Source: a virus
Virus record (IMG/VR): IMGVR_UViG_3300024314_000002
Location: 1 to 64,000 of that record
Reading direction: 5' to 3' (one strand)
DNA length: 64,000 nt
The position numbers and the translations under genes are program-made. The notes beneath the pieces are model-generated. The model ran no database searches. It saw only the letters and a list, made by a program, of their open reading frames with translations, and had not been told where the DNA came from. Shown here piece by piece: positions 35,059-43,950 of this stretch; positions within the stretch are counted from its first letter, which is position 1; each line of letters opens with the position of its first letter.

Positions 35059-36455
35059 TGATATTAGATATTGAACAGAGAGACAGGGATGTTATCATCT
35101 CTTACTACGACACCGAAGGTAAAGTAGCATTTAAACAATATCCAATTTCACAGTATCAGAACTGGTATGTATGTAATGATAATGATAAAGGCAGAAGTCT
35201 AGATCATAAAAACTGGGATGGCAGATCAGTCAAACTAGGAAGTGCAAGAAGATATAATAAGTTTTCTTTAACTTATTTCTTAGATTCATTACCCGCAAAG
35301 GATAAAGAAGAAATCTTTGCATACAATATGCCTAAAACATACTTCGTCGATATTGAAACTGAAATCGTAGATGGCTTTCCAAAAGCTGAAGAAGCTAAAA
35401 GTAGAATCCTATCATTTTCCATAATTACACCAGAACATAAAGCTATTGTATTAGGATTGGAAGATATGGATTCTAAAAGCATCCAAAAAATTGAAGACGA
35501 TACTAATAAGTATTTCAAAGACTTTGATCAGGATTGGGAATTCAAATATCAGAAATTCGAGTCAGAATATGACATGGTCTATACGTTCTTAATGAAGTTC
35601 CTACCTAAGTTTCCAATGATGACAGGCTGGAACTTTATTAATTATGATTGGCAATATATTGTAAACAGATGTAAAAGATTACAAATTGATATTGCTGAAG
35701 TTTCTATGACACAATCTTTGGATAGAAATGACAGCAGACCCTTACATATTGGAATCTTAGATTACATGCAATTATATGATAAGTATGATAGAAGTGTAAA
35801 GGTAAAAGAATCTAATGCACTTGATTATGTCTCAGGTCAAGTTCTTAATGTTAACAAGATTAAATTTACAGGATCTCTACAGGATTTATATAGGGATGAT
35901 TTTGTAAAATACATTTACTACAATGTAGTCGATTCCGTATTGGTTTATTATATAGATCAAAAGTTGAAATCGATGGAAGTTCTTTTAACCTTGGCAAACA
36001 TCACAAAGATGCCTCTATATAAAGCAGCATCGCCAGTGGCAGTTACAGAATCTCTGATTGCACGAAAATTATCAGAAGAAGGTAAACGAATTGGATCTGA
36101 AAAGAAGGAAGACAGTGAAAAGAATGCACAATATGCCGGTGCTTATGTAAAAGAACCCATTACTGGATATTATGCAGGTGTAAGTGCATTTGACTTTGCA
36201 TCACTATATCCTTCTATAATGAGACAATTTAATATTTCACCTGACGCCTTTGTTGAAAAGGTAGCAAAGCATGAAGTCGCTGAGCGAAGAAAGGATAAAG
36301 AAGTAATCGTTTGTGAAAACGGAGTAGTCTATAAACAAGAGACTTCAATGTTAAAGAAAATTCTAGGAGATTTATATGATCAGCGTAAAGATTATAAACA
36401 AACCTCATACGAATATTTCACTAAAGCCGACAGACTTAAAAAAAGATTAAGATAA
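35058..36455 (+). CDS. 43A: DNA polymerase gp43, N-terminal fragment (exonuclease and palm motif A)
   Basis: 465 residues, family B polymerase. The 3'-5' exonuclease motifs are intact: Exo I YFVDIETEI (about 97), Exo II TGWNFINYDWQYI (about 190), Exo III YNVVDSVLVYYI (about 289). Motif A is FDFASLYPSIMRQFNIS (about 377). The chain stops after LYDQRKDYKQTSYEYFTKAD, within the fingers helix, before motif B. The rest is encoded separately at 40375. Together the two halves are 864 residues (T4 gp43 898). Split gene 43 is known from some Aeromonas T4-like phages. No motif seems lost, so two-chain assembly is likely. Confidence 0.92.
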   Translation: MILDIEQRDRDVIISYYDTEGKVAFKQYPISQYQNWYVCNDNDKGRSLDHKNWDGRSVKLGSARRYNKFSLTYFLDSLPAKDKEEIFAYNMPKTYFVDIETEIVDGFPKAEEAKSRILSFSIITPEHKAIVLGLEDMDSKSIQKIEDDTNKYFKDFDQDWEFKYQKFESEYDMVYTFLMKFLPKFPMMTGWNFINYDWQYIVNRCKRLQIDIAEVSMTQSLDRNDSRPLHIGILDYMQLYDKYDRSVKVKESNALDYVSGQVLNVNKIKFTGSLQDLYRDDFVKYIYYNVVDSVLVYYIDQKLKSMEVLLTLANITKMPLYKAASPVAVTESLIARKLSEEGKRIGSEKKEDSEKNAQYAGAYVKEPITGYYAGVSAFDFASLYPSIMRQFNISPDAFVEKVAKHEVAERRKDKEVIVCENGVVYKQETSMLKKILGDLYDQRKDYKQTSYEYFTKADRLKKRLR

Positions 36456-36462
36456 TCTTTTT

Positions 36463-36539
36463 GTCTCGAGAGGCAGTCCATTATTCTACATGAATATATA
36501 GACTACTAACGAGACCAATCTGTTACCAGTTGGTCTTTT
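36463..36539 (+). promoter_or_regulatory. Structured leader/attenuator-like region before nrdB
   Basis: GTCTCG (36463-36468) can pair with CGAGAC (36510-36515), whose last bases also form the left arm of a hairpin AGACCAA / TTGGTCT (36512-36518 with 36530-36536) followed by four T. The two are mutually exclusive, as in attenuators. An AATATATA box lies between (36493-36500), so the region could also be a promoter plus terminator. Regulation is not proven. Confidence 0.4.
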
Positions 36540-36583
36540 GTAGACTTTAGGAACTAGTTAAAAAATTTAAGAAAACATAATTT

Positions 36584-37591
36584 ATGAAACCATCAATATT
36601 TAAAGAAAGAATAGAATACAAACCGTTTGAATATCCAGTATATTATACTGAAGGATGGTTAAAACAAGCACAGGCGTTTTGGTTACATACCGAAATTTCA
36701 ATGCAAGGCGATGTCAAGGATTGGAATGAAACACTTACAGATTCTGAAAAGAATTTAGTTGGAAATATTCTTTTGGGGTTTGCACAAACTGAATGTGCAG
36801 TTTCAGATTATTGGACAGGGATGGTTACTGATTGGTTTCCTAAATGGGAAATCAAACACATGGCAATGTTGTTTGGTTCTCAAGAAACTATTCATGCAAC
36901 CGCTTACTCTTATTTAAATGAAACATTAGGCCTTGAAGATTTTGAAGCATTCTTACATGAACCAACAACAGCAGAAAGATTCGATTATTTAATGAATACA
37001 GAAGCAGAATATACTCATGAAGACCTTTTGAAAAATCCAACAGCTAGGAAGGATGTTGCTAGATCTTTAGCAATATTCAGTGCATTTGGAGAAGGAGTTG
37101 CATTATACTCTTCATTCGCCGTTCTTTATTCTTTTCAAATGAGAAATAAACTTAAGGGAATCGGACAACAAATGAAGTGGTCAGTTAGGGATGAATCTCT
37201 TCATTCAAAAATGGGTTGTCAATTATTTAACCACATGTGCGAAGAATATACTGATCTTAGAGATTCAGTTCAATCTCAAGTAGAAGAAGCAGCTAAGTTA
37301 ATGGTTGAAATGGAAATGAAGTTTATTGATAAGATGTTTGAAATGGGAGATTTAGAAAATCTTAAGAAAGAAGATCTTAAAGAATTTATTAAGAAAAGAG
37401 CTAATGAAAAATTAGCAGAAATAGGATATCAATCTATCTTTGAATACAATGAAGAAAGTGCTTCAGAATTAGATTGGTTCTATCACTTAACAGGTGGACA
37501 TACACATACGGATTTCTTTGCAGTAAGACCTACTGATTATTCTAAAGCAGGCGAAGATGAAAACTGGGATGAAGACGATTTGTTTTCATAA
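36584..37591 (+). CDS. nrdB: Ribonucleotide reductase small subunit NrdB (class I)
   Basis: 335 residues. The ferritin-like subunit generates the radical for dNTP synthesis. Metal-ligand motifs: QETIHATAY (Glu, His; Tyr four after His as in E. coli Tyr122), GEGVALYSSF (Glu) and RDESLHSKMG (Glu, His). The first ligand position, counted back from the Glu of ETIH, is a Glu (AQTECAVSDYW) instead of the usual Asp. EDVKDW-like GDVKDWNETL and SEKNLV match a NrdB subgroup found in many phages. The C-terminus is acidic and ends DEDDLFS, the type of tail that docks on NrdA. Immediately followed by nrdA. Confidence 0.93.
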   Translation: MKPSIFKERIEYKPFEYPVYYTEGWLKQAQAFWLHTEISMQGDVKDWNETLTDSEKNLVGNILLGFAQTECAVSDYWTGMVTDWFPKWEIKHMAMLFGSQETIHATAYSYLNETLGLEDFEAFLHEPTTAERFDYLMNTEAEYTHEDLLKNPTARKDVARSLAIFSAFGEGVALYSSFAVLYSFQMRNKLKGIGQQMKWSVRDESLHSKMGCQLFNHMCEEYTDLRDSVQSQVEEAAKLMVEMEMKFIDKMFEMGDLENLKKEDLKEFIKKRANEKLAEIGYQSIFEYNEESASELDWFYHLTGGHTHTDFFAVRPTDYSKAGEDENWDEDDLFS

Positions 37592-37618
37592 CAAATCAAT
37601 AATTCTAATATAAAATAT

Positions 37619-39469
37619 ATGATGATAAGAAATTACAACGACGCACCAAACCCCGAATACAATGAAAAGGGAAAAGAAAGAAACTTCGGAGAATCTGAAG
37701 GATGGAAATTAGGAGTAGACTTCCCAGTATGGGCTAATACTGAAGTTTATGTAAAAACTGTTTCTAAGGGATATTTACTAGAAGGAGAAACTCCAAAGGA
37801 TGCATACTGGAGAGTATCGACAACAGTTGCACAAAGATTAAGAAAGCCAGAATTAGCAAGTAAATTCTTTGATTATATGTGGAAAGGATGGTTAAATCTT
37901 GCAACTCCAGTTTTTTCAAACACGGGTTCAGAAAGAGGTCTTCCAATTTCATGTTTCGGTATAGATGTAGCAGATTCAATTCACGATATAGGTTCAAAGA
38001 ATTTAGAATTAATGTTACTTGCTAAACATGGAGGCGGTGTTGGTATCGGAGTAAATCAGATAAGACCGGCAGGAGCAACCATTACAGGAAACGGAACTTC
38101 AGACGGAGTAGTTCCATTTATAAAAATTTATGATTCTACTATTTTAGCAACTAATCAAGGTTCAGTAAGAAGAGGTGCAGCGTCAGTCAATATAGATATA
38201 GAACATGATGATTTTTGGGAATGGTTAGAGGTTAGAGAACCTAAGGGTGATGTAAATAGACAATGTTTAAACGTACATCAATGTATCGTAGTATCTGACG
38301 GGTTTATGCAAAAGATCGAGGCTGGAGATAAAGAAGCTCGTAAAAGATGGGCCGCTGTGATTAGAAAAAGAAGAGCAACAGGAGAACCTTATATAATGTT
38401 TAAGGGTAATATCAATAGAATGAATCCGGATGCGTATAAGCAAAATGGTTTAAAGGTTTATATGACTAACATCTGTTCTGAGATTACTTTACACACCGAT
38501 GAAAATCATTCATTTGTATGTTGTTTATCTTCTGTGAATCTTAAAAGATATGAAGAATGGAAAGATACTGATTTAATCTATACTGCAACTTACTTTTTAG
38601 ATGGAGTTCTTCAGGAGTTTATTCATAGAGCGAAATATATGAGAGGCTTTGAAAATGCAGTAAGATCCGCTGAAAAAGGTAGAGCATTAGGTTTAGGAGT
38701 TCTCGGATGGCATACTTATTTACAAGATAGAAATATTCCATTCGATTCTTTGACAGCTCAATTTGAAACTAGAAAGATATTTTCTCAAATCAAAGTAGAA
38801 AGTGAAAGAGCAAGTAGAGATTTAGCTACAGAATTTGGAGAACCTCTTTGGTGTGTAGGAACTGGAATGAGAAACACACACTTAAGAGCAATTGCTCCTA
38901 CTGTTTCTAATTCTAAATTAGCAGGAAATGTTTCACCAGGCATTGAACCATGGGCAGCAAATGTATTTACTGAACAAACTGCAAAAGGAACTTTTATTAG
39001 AAAGAACCCTGCACTTGAAAATATGTTAACTAAGATCAAGCAAAATAAGAAAACAGTATGGGACAAAATACTAGAAGACGGTGGTTCAGTTCAAGGCGTT
39101 GATGTATTAGGAGAATATTGGGTAAAGGAAGGAAGTAGTGATGCCCCGATTAAGCAAGCCACTTATGACAAATTAACAGATCACGAAAAGGATCTTTATA
39201 TTTCTGTTAAAGATGTATTTAGAACCTTTAAAGAAATTAATCAAATGGAATTAGTTAAACAAGCTGGTGTAAGACAACAATATATTGATCAAGCAGTTTC
39301 ATTAAATTTAGCTTTTCCTACACAGGCTGAACCTAAATATATTAATCAAGTTCATTTAGAAGCTTATAAGCAGGGAATAAAAACTCTTTATTATATGAGA
39401 ACAGAATCTGTATTAAGAGGAGACATCGCACAGCGAGCAATGGAAGATTGTTTAGCATGTGATGGATAA
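37619..39469 (+). CDS. nrdA: Ribonucleotide reductase large subunit NrdA (class I)
   Basis: 616 residues, shorter than E. coli NrdA (761) since the N-terminal ATP-cone is missing, so dATP feedback control through that domain is probably absent. Active-site features: PISCFGIDVADS (Cys), NICSEITLHTDE (Asn-x-Cys-x-Glu), CCLSSVNL (Cys), GLGVLGWH, and the C-terminal TLYYMRTESVLRGD. The end carries a Cys pair (DCLACDG) for electron transfer. A terminator lies 50 bases after the stop. Confidence 0.93.
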   Translation: MMIRNYNDAPNPEYNEKGKERNFGESEGWKLGVDFPVWANTEVYVKTVSKGYLLEGETPKDAYWRVSTTVAQRLRKPELASKFFDYMWKGWLNLATPVFSNTGSERGLPISCFGIDVADSIHDIGSKNLELMLLAKHGGGVGIGVNQIRPAGATITGNGTSDGVVPFIKIYDSTILATNQGSVRRGAASVNIDIEHDDFWEWLEVREPKGDVNRQCLNVHQCIVVSDGFMQKIEAGDKEARKRWAAVIRKRRATGEPYIMFKGNINRMNPDAYKQNGLKVYMTNICSEITLHTDENHSFVCCLSSVNLKRYEEWKDTDLIYTATYFLDGVLQEFIHRAKYMRGFENAVRSAEKGRALGLGVLGWHTYLQDRNIPFDSLTAQFETRKIFSQIKVESERASRDLATEFGEPLWCVGTGMRNTHLRAIAPTVSNSKLAGNVSPGIEPWAANVFTEQTAKGTFIRKNPALENMLTKIKQNKKTVWDKILEDGGSVQGVDVLGEYWVKEGSSDAPIKQATYDKLTDHEKDLYISVKDVFRTFKEINQMELVKQAGVRQQYIDQAVSLNLAFPTQAEPKYINQVHLEAYKQGIKTLYYMRTESVLRGDIAQRAMEDCLACDG

Positions 39470-39475
39470 GATTAG

Positions 39476-39518
39476 TTGTGGTTAAGTCCACTTCTTAGGA
39501 CCGAGATAGTTCTCGGAT
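39476..39518 (+). ncRNA. Small hairpins between nrdA and terminator
   Basis: GTGG..CCAC and GTCC..GGAC can pair near 39478-39500, followed by CCGAGA / TCTCGG (39501-39506 with 39511-39516, TAGT loop). With the terminator that follows, this gives a series of hairpins. Could be a processed 3' UTR or a small RNA; no family recognised, and it does not fold as a tRNA. Confidence 0.35.
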
Positions 39519-39519
39519 C

Positions 39520-39558
39520 GAGGCCAGGAGTTCGCTACTTCCTGGCCTCACTTTTTTT
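39520..39558 (+). terminator. Strong Rho-independent terminator after nrdA
   Basis: GAGGCCAGGA / TCCTGGCCTC 10-bp perfect stem (39520-39529 with 39540-39549), ten-base loop, T run 39552-39558. Confidence 0.95.
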
Positions 39559-39615
39559 ACTGAAACTATTTGTGATTTTTGTGTAGAATAATAAACAAAT
39601 AAAAATTATACATTC

Positions 39616-40371
39616 ATGAAAATTTCAATCAGTAAGGTCGATTCAAACAACTTCATCGGCTTCGTTAATAGACTTAAAGTAATTGATTCTTTTGTCTATT
39701 TTAAATTAAAAGATGGTGTCGTACAGGCATCCGCTTATTTACCACAAAGAGATGCTGTTAAGCATCACAGAATGCCGATTTCTCAAGTTTTTCAAATCGA
39801 AGATGGTGAAATCTCTACAGACAAAGAATTAAAGATTGCATTCTTTGACGCTTCTAAAATAACAGATGCATTCAAACAATTTGACTATGATGCTATTTCA
39901 GCTGAAATCGAATTCGTTGAAAACGAAGAAGATTGTGTTGCAACTACATTCAAAATATTTAATGATGAATTAGAAATTACACTTGCATGTTCAGAGCCAT
40001 CTTTAGGTTATAAAGATCTAACTGATGCACAGATTCAAGGTATCTTTAACACCGAAGCTTCTACTTTTAAATTCGATTTAGATTACACTTCACTTGCAAA
40101 GGTAAGAAACCTATTCTCTTTAGATAAAGAAGAAACGTTCTCAATAAATGCAAACGGAAATGGTGTAAAGCTTTTAGGAAAAACCTACAACATGTTAGTA
40201 ACACCAGATTATGACGGTGAATCAGGAACTAACGTTACATTATTCAAAAAATATCTTAACCTTTTAGATAAAGAAGATTACACTGCCCATGTATTAGACA
40301 ATAGAGTAGTTCTTAGATCTAATGATTCAGAAACTTTGCTAACGATTGCAACTTGCCAAACAGCAGAGTAA
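39616..40371 (+). CDS. 45: Sliding clamp gp45
   Basis: 251 residues (T4 228). Ring-shaped processivity factor for polymerase and, in T4, for late transcription. Beta-rich sequence with repeated half-clamp pattern; C-terminal half PDYDGESGTNVTLFKKYLNL and DYTAHVLDNRVVLRSNDSE resembles T4 GDYDGENTFNFIINMANMKM and LLLWAKGKQGAAKFEG. Position directly before the C-terminal polymerase gene (three-base gap) supports the call. Similarity is by pattern and context; sequence is divergent. Confidence 0.78.
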   Translation: MKISISKVDSNNFIGFVNRLKVIDSFVYFKLKDGVVQASAYLPQRDAVKHHRMPISQVFQIEDGEISTDKELKIAFFDASKITDAFKQFDYDAISAEIEFVENEEDCVATTFKIFNDELEITLACSEPSLGYKDLTDAQIQGIFNTEASTFKFDLDYTSLAKVRNLFSLDKEETFSINANGNGVKLLGKTYNMLVTPDYDGESGTNVTLFKKYLNLLDKEDYTAHVLDNRVVLRSNDSETLLTIATCQTAE

Positions 40372-40374
40372 TTT

Positions 40375-41574
40375 ATGGATATAAACACACTAATTAACAA
40401 GCCCGAAGACGACCTTACGCGGGATGAAATGCAAACCTTGGCGGATCACTATCAAACAATGTCCGCCAAGTTTACTGCATACGAACAGGCCGTTAAAGTA
40501 ACTCTTAACTCGATCTATGGTGCATTTGGTAATAAGTGGTTTCACTTTTTTAATATAGACATTGCAGAATCTATTACACTACAAGGACAGAATGCAATTC
40601 TATATTCTGAAAAGATTCTTAATAAATATTTTCAAGAGTTTTGGCCTAAAGATACTGTGGTCCATGAACATTTCAATATTTCTATTAAGAATAAATTAGT
40701 AAGACCTTCCGTGGTTTATATTGATACAGATTCATGTTACGTTCAGTTTGAAGAAATGTATGAATCTATTGAATGGCTAGGAGATAATAAACTACCAATT
40801 GATAAGTTTATTATGGAATTATATACGTTCAGAATCAAAGACTATATCACGAAATGTATGGCAAAGTATGCCGAAGTTACGAACACAGACAACTTTTTAT
40901 ATTTCGATTTAGAAACAATTGCATATTCAGGAATATGGTTAGCTAAAAAGAAATATTTACAAGACATTGCATGGGAAGATAAGCTCGAAGTAGACGATAG
41001 ATACCCTTCTCTTAAGAAGATTAAGACGATTGGATTTGATACTATTCAATCTTCTACTCCTACATTAGCAAGAAAGCATTTGACTGAAGCTCTTAAATTG
41101 ATTTTATCTGAAAAGCCAACTGCAGAGATGTTAAGTAGATTAGTTTCTTTTTTGAAAACGGCAAAGAAAGAGTTTAAGATGTCTAATGTTGATGAAATAG
41201 CTTTCAATAAAAGAACTAATAATATTGAAAAATACATTGTAGATGATACGATAGAATTTCAATATGGTTTAAAATGTCCTCCGAACGTCAAGGCAGCAGG
41301 ATTCTATAACTTCTTAATGAATCAGAATCCAAAATATAAAAACAAGTATAAAATGATTGGTAATGGCGAAAAGCTAAAATTATATCATTGTAAACATAAT
41401 GTATGTGAAATGTATGCATATCAACCAGGTGCCCATCCTTATGAAATTGCACCACAGGTAGATTATGAAACACAATTTGAAAAATCTGTAATAGATCCTA
41501 TCAATAGAGTATTATCTTCAGTAGGTCTTCAGAGACTAAACAGAAATCTAATATATTCATCTTCATTATTCTAA
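40375..41574 (+). CDS. 43B: DNA polymerase gp43, C-terminal fragment (motifs B and C)
   Basis: 399 residues. Motif B is KVTLNSIYGAFGNKWF (41-56), motif C VVYIDTDSCYV (about 114-124), and the KKxY block LAKKKYLQDI follows. Its first 40 residues form the second helix of the fingers, continuing where the N-terminal fragment stops. It ends LIYSSSLF, comparable to the clamp-binding tail of T4 gp43 (SLDFLFG). It lies about 3.9 kb downstream of the first half, separated by nrdB, nrdA and gp45. Active polymerase presumably needs both chains. Confidence 0.92.
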   Translation: MDINTLINKPEDDLTRDEMQTLADHYQTMSAKFTAYEQAVKVTLNSIYGAFGNKWFHFFNIDIAESITLQGQNAILYSEKILNKYFQEFWPKDTVVHEHFNISIKNKLVRPSVVYIDTDSCYVQFEEMYESIEWLGDNKLPIDKFIMELYTFRIKDYITKCMAKYAEVTNTDNFLYFDLETIAYSGIWLAKKKYLQDIAWEDKLEVDDRYPSLKKIKTIGFDTIQSSTPTLARKHLTEALKLILSEKPTAEMLSRLVSFLKTAKKEFKMSNVDEIAFNKRTNNIEKYIVDDTIEFQYGLKCPPNVKAAGFYNFLMNQNPKYKNKYKMIGNGEKLKLYHCKHNVCEMYAYQPGAHPYEIAPQVDYETQFEKSVIDPINRVLSSVGLQRLNRNLIYSSSLF

Positions 41575-41585
41575 AAATAAACAAA

Positions 41586-41762
41586 ATGGATTTTAAAAGT
41601 AAAATAATAGAATTGGTTGAACAAACCCCTAATAATTATGAATTAGGAGATAAGGTAAGAAAAATGATTTGGCCTTTAATTTTTAAAGAAAAAACAATTT
41701 CAAATGATCCTAAACAAATTAGTATCTTTGACGAAATAGAAGAAAGAAAAAACAATGCTTGA
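41586..41762 (+). CDS. Very small hypothetical protein, 58 residues
   Basis: ATG at 41586 after AATAAACAAA; product MDFKSKIIELVEQTPNNYEL to EERKNNA. Overlaps the next gene by eight bases. Helical with a Trp-Pro motif (KMIWPLIFKEK). Tight packing between polymerase and UvsX supports it as a gene. Confidence 0.5.
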   Translation: MDFKSKIIELVEQTPNNYELGDKVRKMIWPLIFKEKTISNDPKQISIFDEIEERKNNA

Positions 41763-41943
41763 TCCAAATAATCTTACGGAAGAACAGAATGTATTTGTTG
41801 CAAAATACAAAACACTCTATAATAGGCTAGTTTCTCTTCAAGAAAAAATGGATTCTATGAAAAAGGAATCCGATGTTCTTATTAAAGAACTCGAAACACT
41901 AAGAAAACAAGAAAAAAACATATTTAAAAATGGCAAAAAATAA
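41755..41943 (+). CDS. Small coiled-coil protein, 62 residues
   Basis: Charged heptad-like helix (LYNRLVSLQEKMDSMKKES) with a basic C-terminus. Overlaps the previous gene by eight bases and uvsX by 14, so it is co-translated in the recombination operon. Unknown function. Confidence 0.6.
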   Translation: MLDPNNLTEEQNVFVAKYKTLYNRLVSLQEKMDSMKKESDVLIKELETLRKQEKNIFKNGKK

Positions 41944-43039
41944 AGACTTTACATTCGACGATTTAAATAAGCAATTAGCTGATTTAAATCCATTAGGATC
42001 TATCATGGAAACTTCAAACTTTTCAAAGGTAACAGATTGGATTCACACAGGAAATTATCATTTGAACGCATGTGTATCAGGTTCATTATTTAAAGGATGG
42101 CCAAACAATAGATCATCATCTATCGCTGGTCCTTCAGGAACAGGTAAAACATTCTTAATGTTAAACACAGTTAGAGAAGCTATTGATAAAGGATATAGTG
42201 TAATTTATTATGATTCTGAAGCAGCCGTTGATAAGGAACAAATGGAAAAGTTTGGAATTGATACTTCCAAAGTAAATTACCAACCTACAAATACAGTTCA
42301 AGATTTTAGAACTTCTGTAACTACAATTACTAAGAAAATGCAAGATGCTAAAAGAGCAGGTGGTGAAGTTCCTAAAGTAATGATTATTTTAGATTCAGCC
42401 GGTAACTTAGCGACTGCGAAAGAAATAGCAGATGCAGCAAGTGGTTCTGACAAATCAGATATGACTAGATCTAAGGTTTTAAAATCTATCTTTAGAATTA
42501 TAATGACTCCATTAGCAGATCTTAAAATACCTTTCTTATTTACAAACCATACATACCAATCTCAATCCTTTATTCCAATGCAAATCGCAGGTGGTGGAAC
42601 AGGACCACAGTATGCAGCATCAATTGTACTGATGTTAAACAAGGCTCAATTAAAGGACGGAGCTGAAAAAGTAGGTATTATAGTTACGGCTAAACCTGAT
42701 AAAAATAGATTTGCAAAGCCACATCCTATTAAGTTTCACTTAAACTTTACAGAAGGTATGAATCCTTATGTTGGATTAGAACAATATGCTACATGGGATA
42801 TTTGTGGAATTACTAGAGGAAATATTGTAAAAGGAGAAAAGATTCCAAAGGCAACAGCAAGAACATGGATATGTAAACACCTAGATCATACTGTTGCGAA
42901 TAAAGATTTCTTTTCTGAAATGGTATTTACACAAACCGTACTAGAGCAAATCGAATCGCACATTCAACCTTTGTTTAATTACAACACTGAAATTTCTGAA
43001 ATTGACGTAGAAGAAATGTTAGAAGATAGTGAAGCATAA
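41930..43039 (+). CDS. uvsX: UvsX recombinase (RecA-like)
   Basis: 369 residues (T4 391). Forms filaments on ssDNA and catalyses strand exchange. Walker A GPSGTGKT (67-74), Glu-containing YYDSEAAVDK, Walker B MIILDSAGNL, and an L2-like FLFTNHTYQSQ. The C-terminus is acidic (DVEEMLEDSEA). The order UvsX then helicase follows T4 (uvsX-40-41), with two other genes inserted. One-base overlap with the next gene. Confidence 0.93.
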   Translation: MAKNKDFTFDDLNKQLADLNPLGSIMETSNFSKVTDWIHTGNYHLNACVSGSLFKGWPNNRSSSIAGPSGTGKTFLMLNTVREAIDKGYSVIYYDSEAAVDKEQMEKFGIDTSKVNYQPTNTVQDFRTSVTTITKKMQDAKRAGGEVPKVMIILDSAGNLATAKEIADAASGSDKSDMTRSKVLKSIFRIIMTPLADLKIPFLFTNHTYQSQSFIPMQIAGGGTGPQYAASIVLMLNKAQLKDGAEKVGIIVTAKPDKNRFAKPHPIKFHLNFTEGMNPYVGLEQYATWDICGITRGNIVKGEKIPKATARTWICKHLDHTVANKDFFSEMVFTQTVLEQIESHIQPLFNYNTEISEIDVEEMLEDSEA

Positions 43040-43350
43040 TGAAGTTGAACATAAACAAGATAAACGAAGATAAGCTTCCAATTAAATATATTCTAGGAAT
43101 ACAAGAAGAATTAGAATCTTTTCCCGATGCATTTGACATTATGCATATATTTATAACTAGAGCAGTGAGACAGCCTGACAGACAAAAGGCGTCTTTCACC
43201 AAACATGCTCTCAATAAATATTTCGCAAAGGGGAAAAATGAAAATGTAGAATCCGGATTAAATGAAGCAATTGGTATGGGACTAATAGAACAAACCAATT
43301 CGAACGAAGGTAAAGAAGCTTATAAAATATTAATTAACCCATTCCTATGA
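43039..43350 (+). CDS. Hypothetical protein, 103 residues, between uvsX and oxygenase
   Basis: Overlaps uvsX by one base and the oxygenase by four. The C-terminal half (FTKHALNKYFAKGKNENVES, then GMGLIEQTN) could be a winged-helix domain. T4 has gp40 at this place but no clear similarity is seen. Unknown function. Confidence 0.6.
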   Translation: MKLNINKINEDKLPIKYILGIQEELESFPDAFDIMHIFITRAVRQPDRQKASFTKHALNKYFAKGKNENVESGLNEAIGMGLIEQTNSNEGKEAYKILINPFL

Positions 43351-43940
43351 TAACAATTAGAGACAACTTTATTAAAGATGAAAAACTCCTCAGAGATATT
43401 GCAAATGATAACACATTTTTTGCAGATCCAGGTGTTTATTACTGGTGGAAAGGATGGTTCAACGAAGAACCAGGCCATGAACCTACAGTAAAACAAAGGC
43501 TTATATCAGCTATTTGGGCAAATGATTGCCCAATATCTGAAGTATGGGATATAGCAGGATTTGAATATTGGACAGGTATTCAGTCTGCTAATCCTACATT
43601 AGGACATAAGGACAATTTAGGATTTCATTTTGATAAAGATGAATCTTGGTTCAAGAAAACCAACGGAGAAGAAATAGTAAGACCTGTAATAGGCACTGTA
43701 TATTATCCGCCACAGCCTGAGTTTGAAGGAGGAGAATTAATAGTTCATACTGCAGGAAAGGATAAAGCGCCTGATGTAATTCAAACCCGACCTAATAGAT
43801 TAATTATATTTAGAGCAGGTGATGATGTCCATGCAGTCGATACGGTTACTAAGGGAACTAGAAAGGCAATTGCAATTAATTTATGGTCAGATGTACCTTT
43901 TGCAAAAACAAATGGTGATTTAGTGGTAGAACAAGTATAA
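43347..43940 (+). CDS. 2-oxoglutarate/Fe(II)-dependent oxygenase
   Basis: 197 residues, prolyl-4-hydroxylase-like. Iron ligands: His94-x-Asp96 in LGFHFDKDES and His162 in DDVHAVDTV; the 2OG-binding Arg172 follows in KGTRKAIAINLW. PVIGTVYYPPQPEFEGGELI is the usual double-stranded beta-helix core. It hydroxylates some substrate; candidates are protein or nucleobase, but the sequence does not say. Similar enzymes are common in marine T4-like phages. Sits inside the replication operon just before helicase gp41. Confidence 0.85.
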   Translation: MITIRDNFIKDEKLLRDIANDNTFFADPGVYYWWKGWFNEEPGHEPTVKQRLISAIWANDCPISEVWDIAGFEYWTGIQSANPTLGHKDNLGFHFDKDESWFKKTNGEEIVRPVIGTVYYPPQPEFEGGELIVHTAGKDKAPDVIQTRPNRLIIFRAGDDVHAVDTVTKGTRKAIAINLWSDVPFAKTNGDLVVEQV

Positions 43941-43950
43941 AAACTATAAT

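Noticed and set aside
39470-39560. tRNA-like region with a TTCG loop
   Set aside because: No 7-bp acceptor stem or D-arm can be drawn and no anticodon arm; the main stem is followed by a T run, so it is a terminator.
36456-40374. Intron, intein or trans-splicing joining the polymerase halves
   Set aside because: No intein motifs flank the break, no group I core was recognised, and each half has its own start or stop and contiguous helices.
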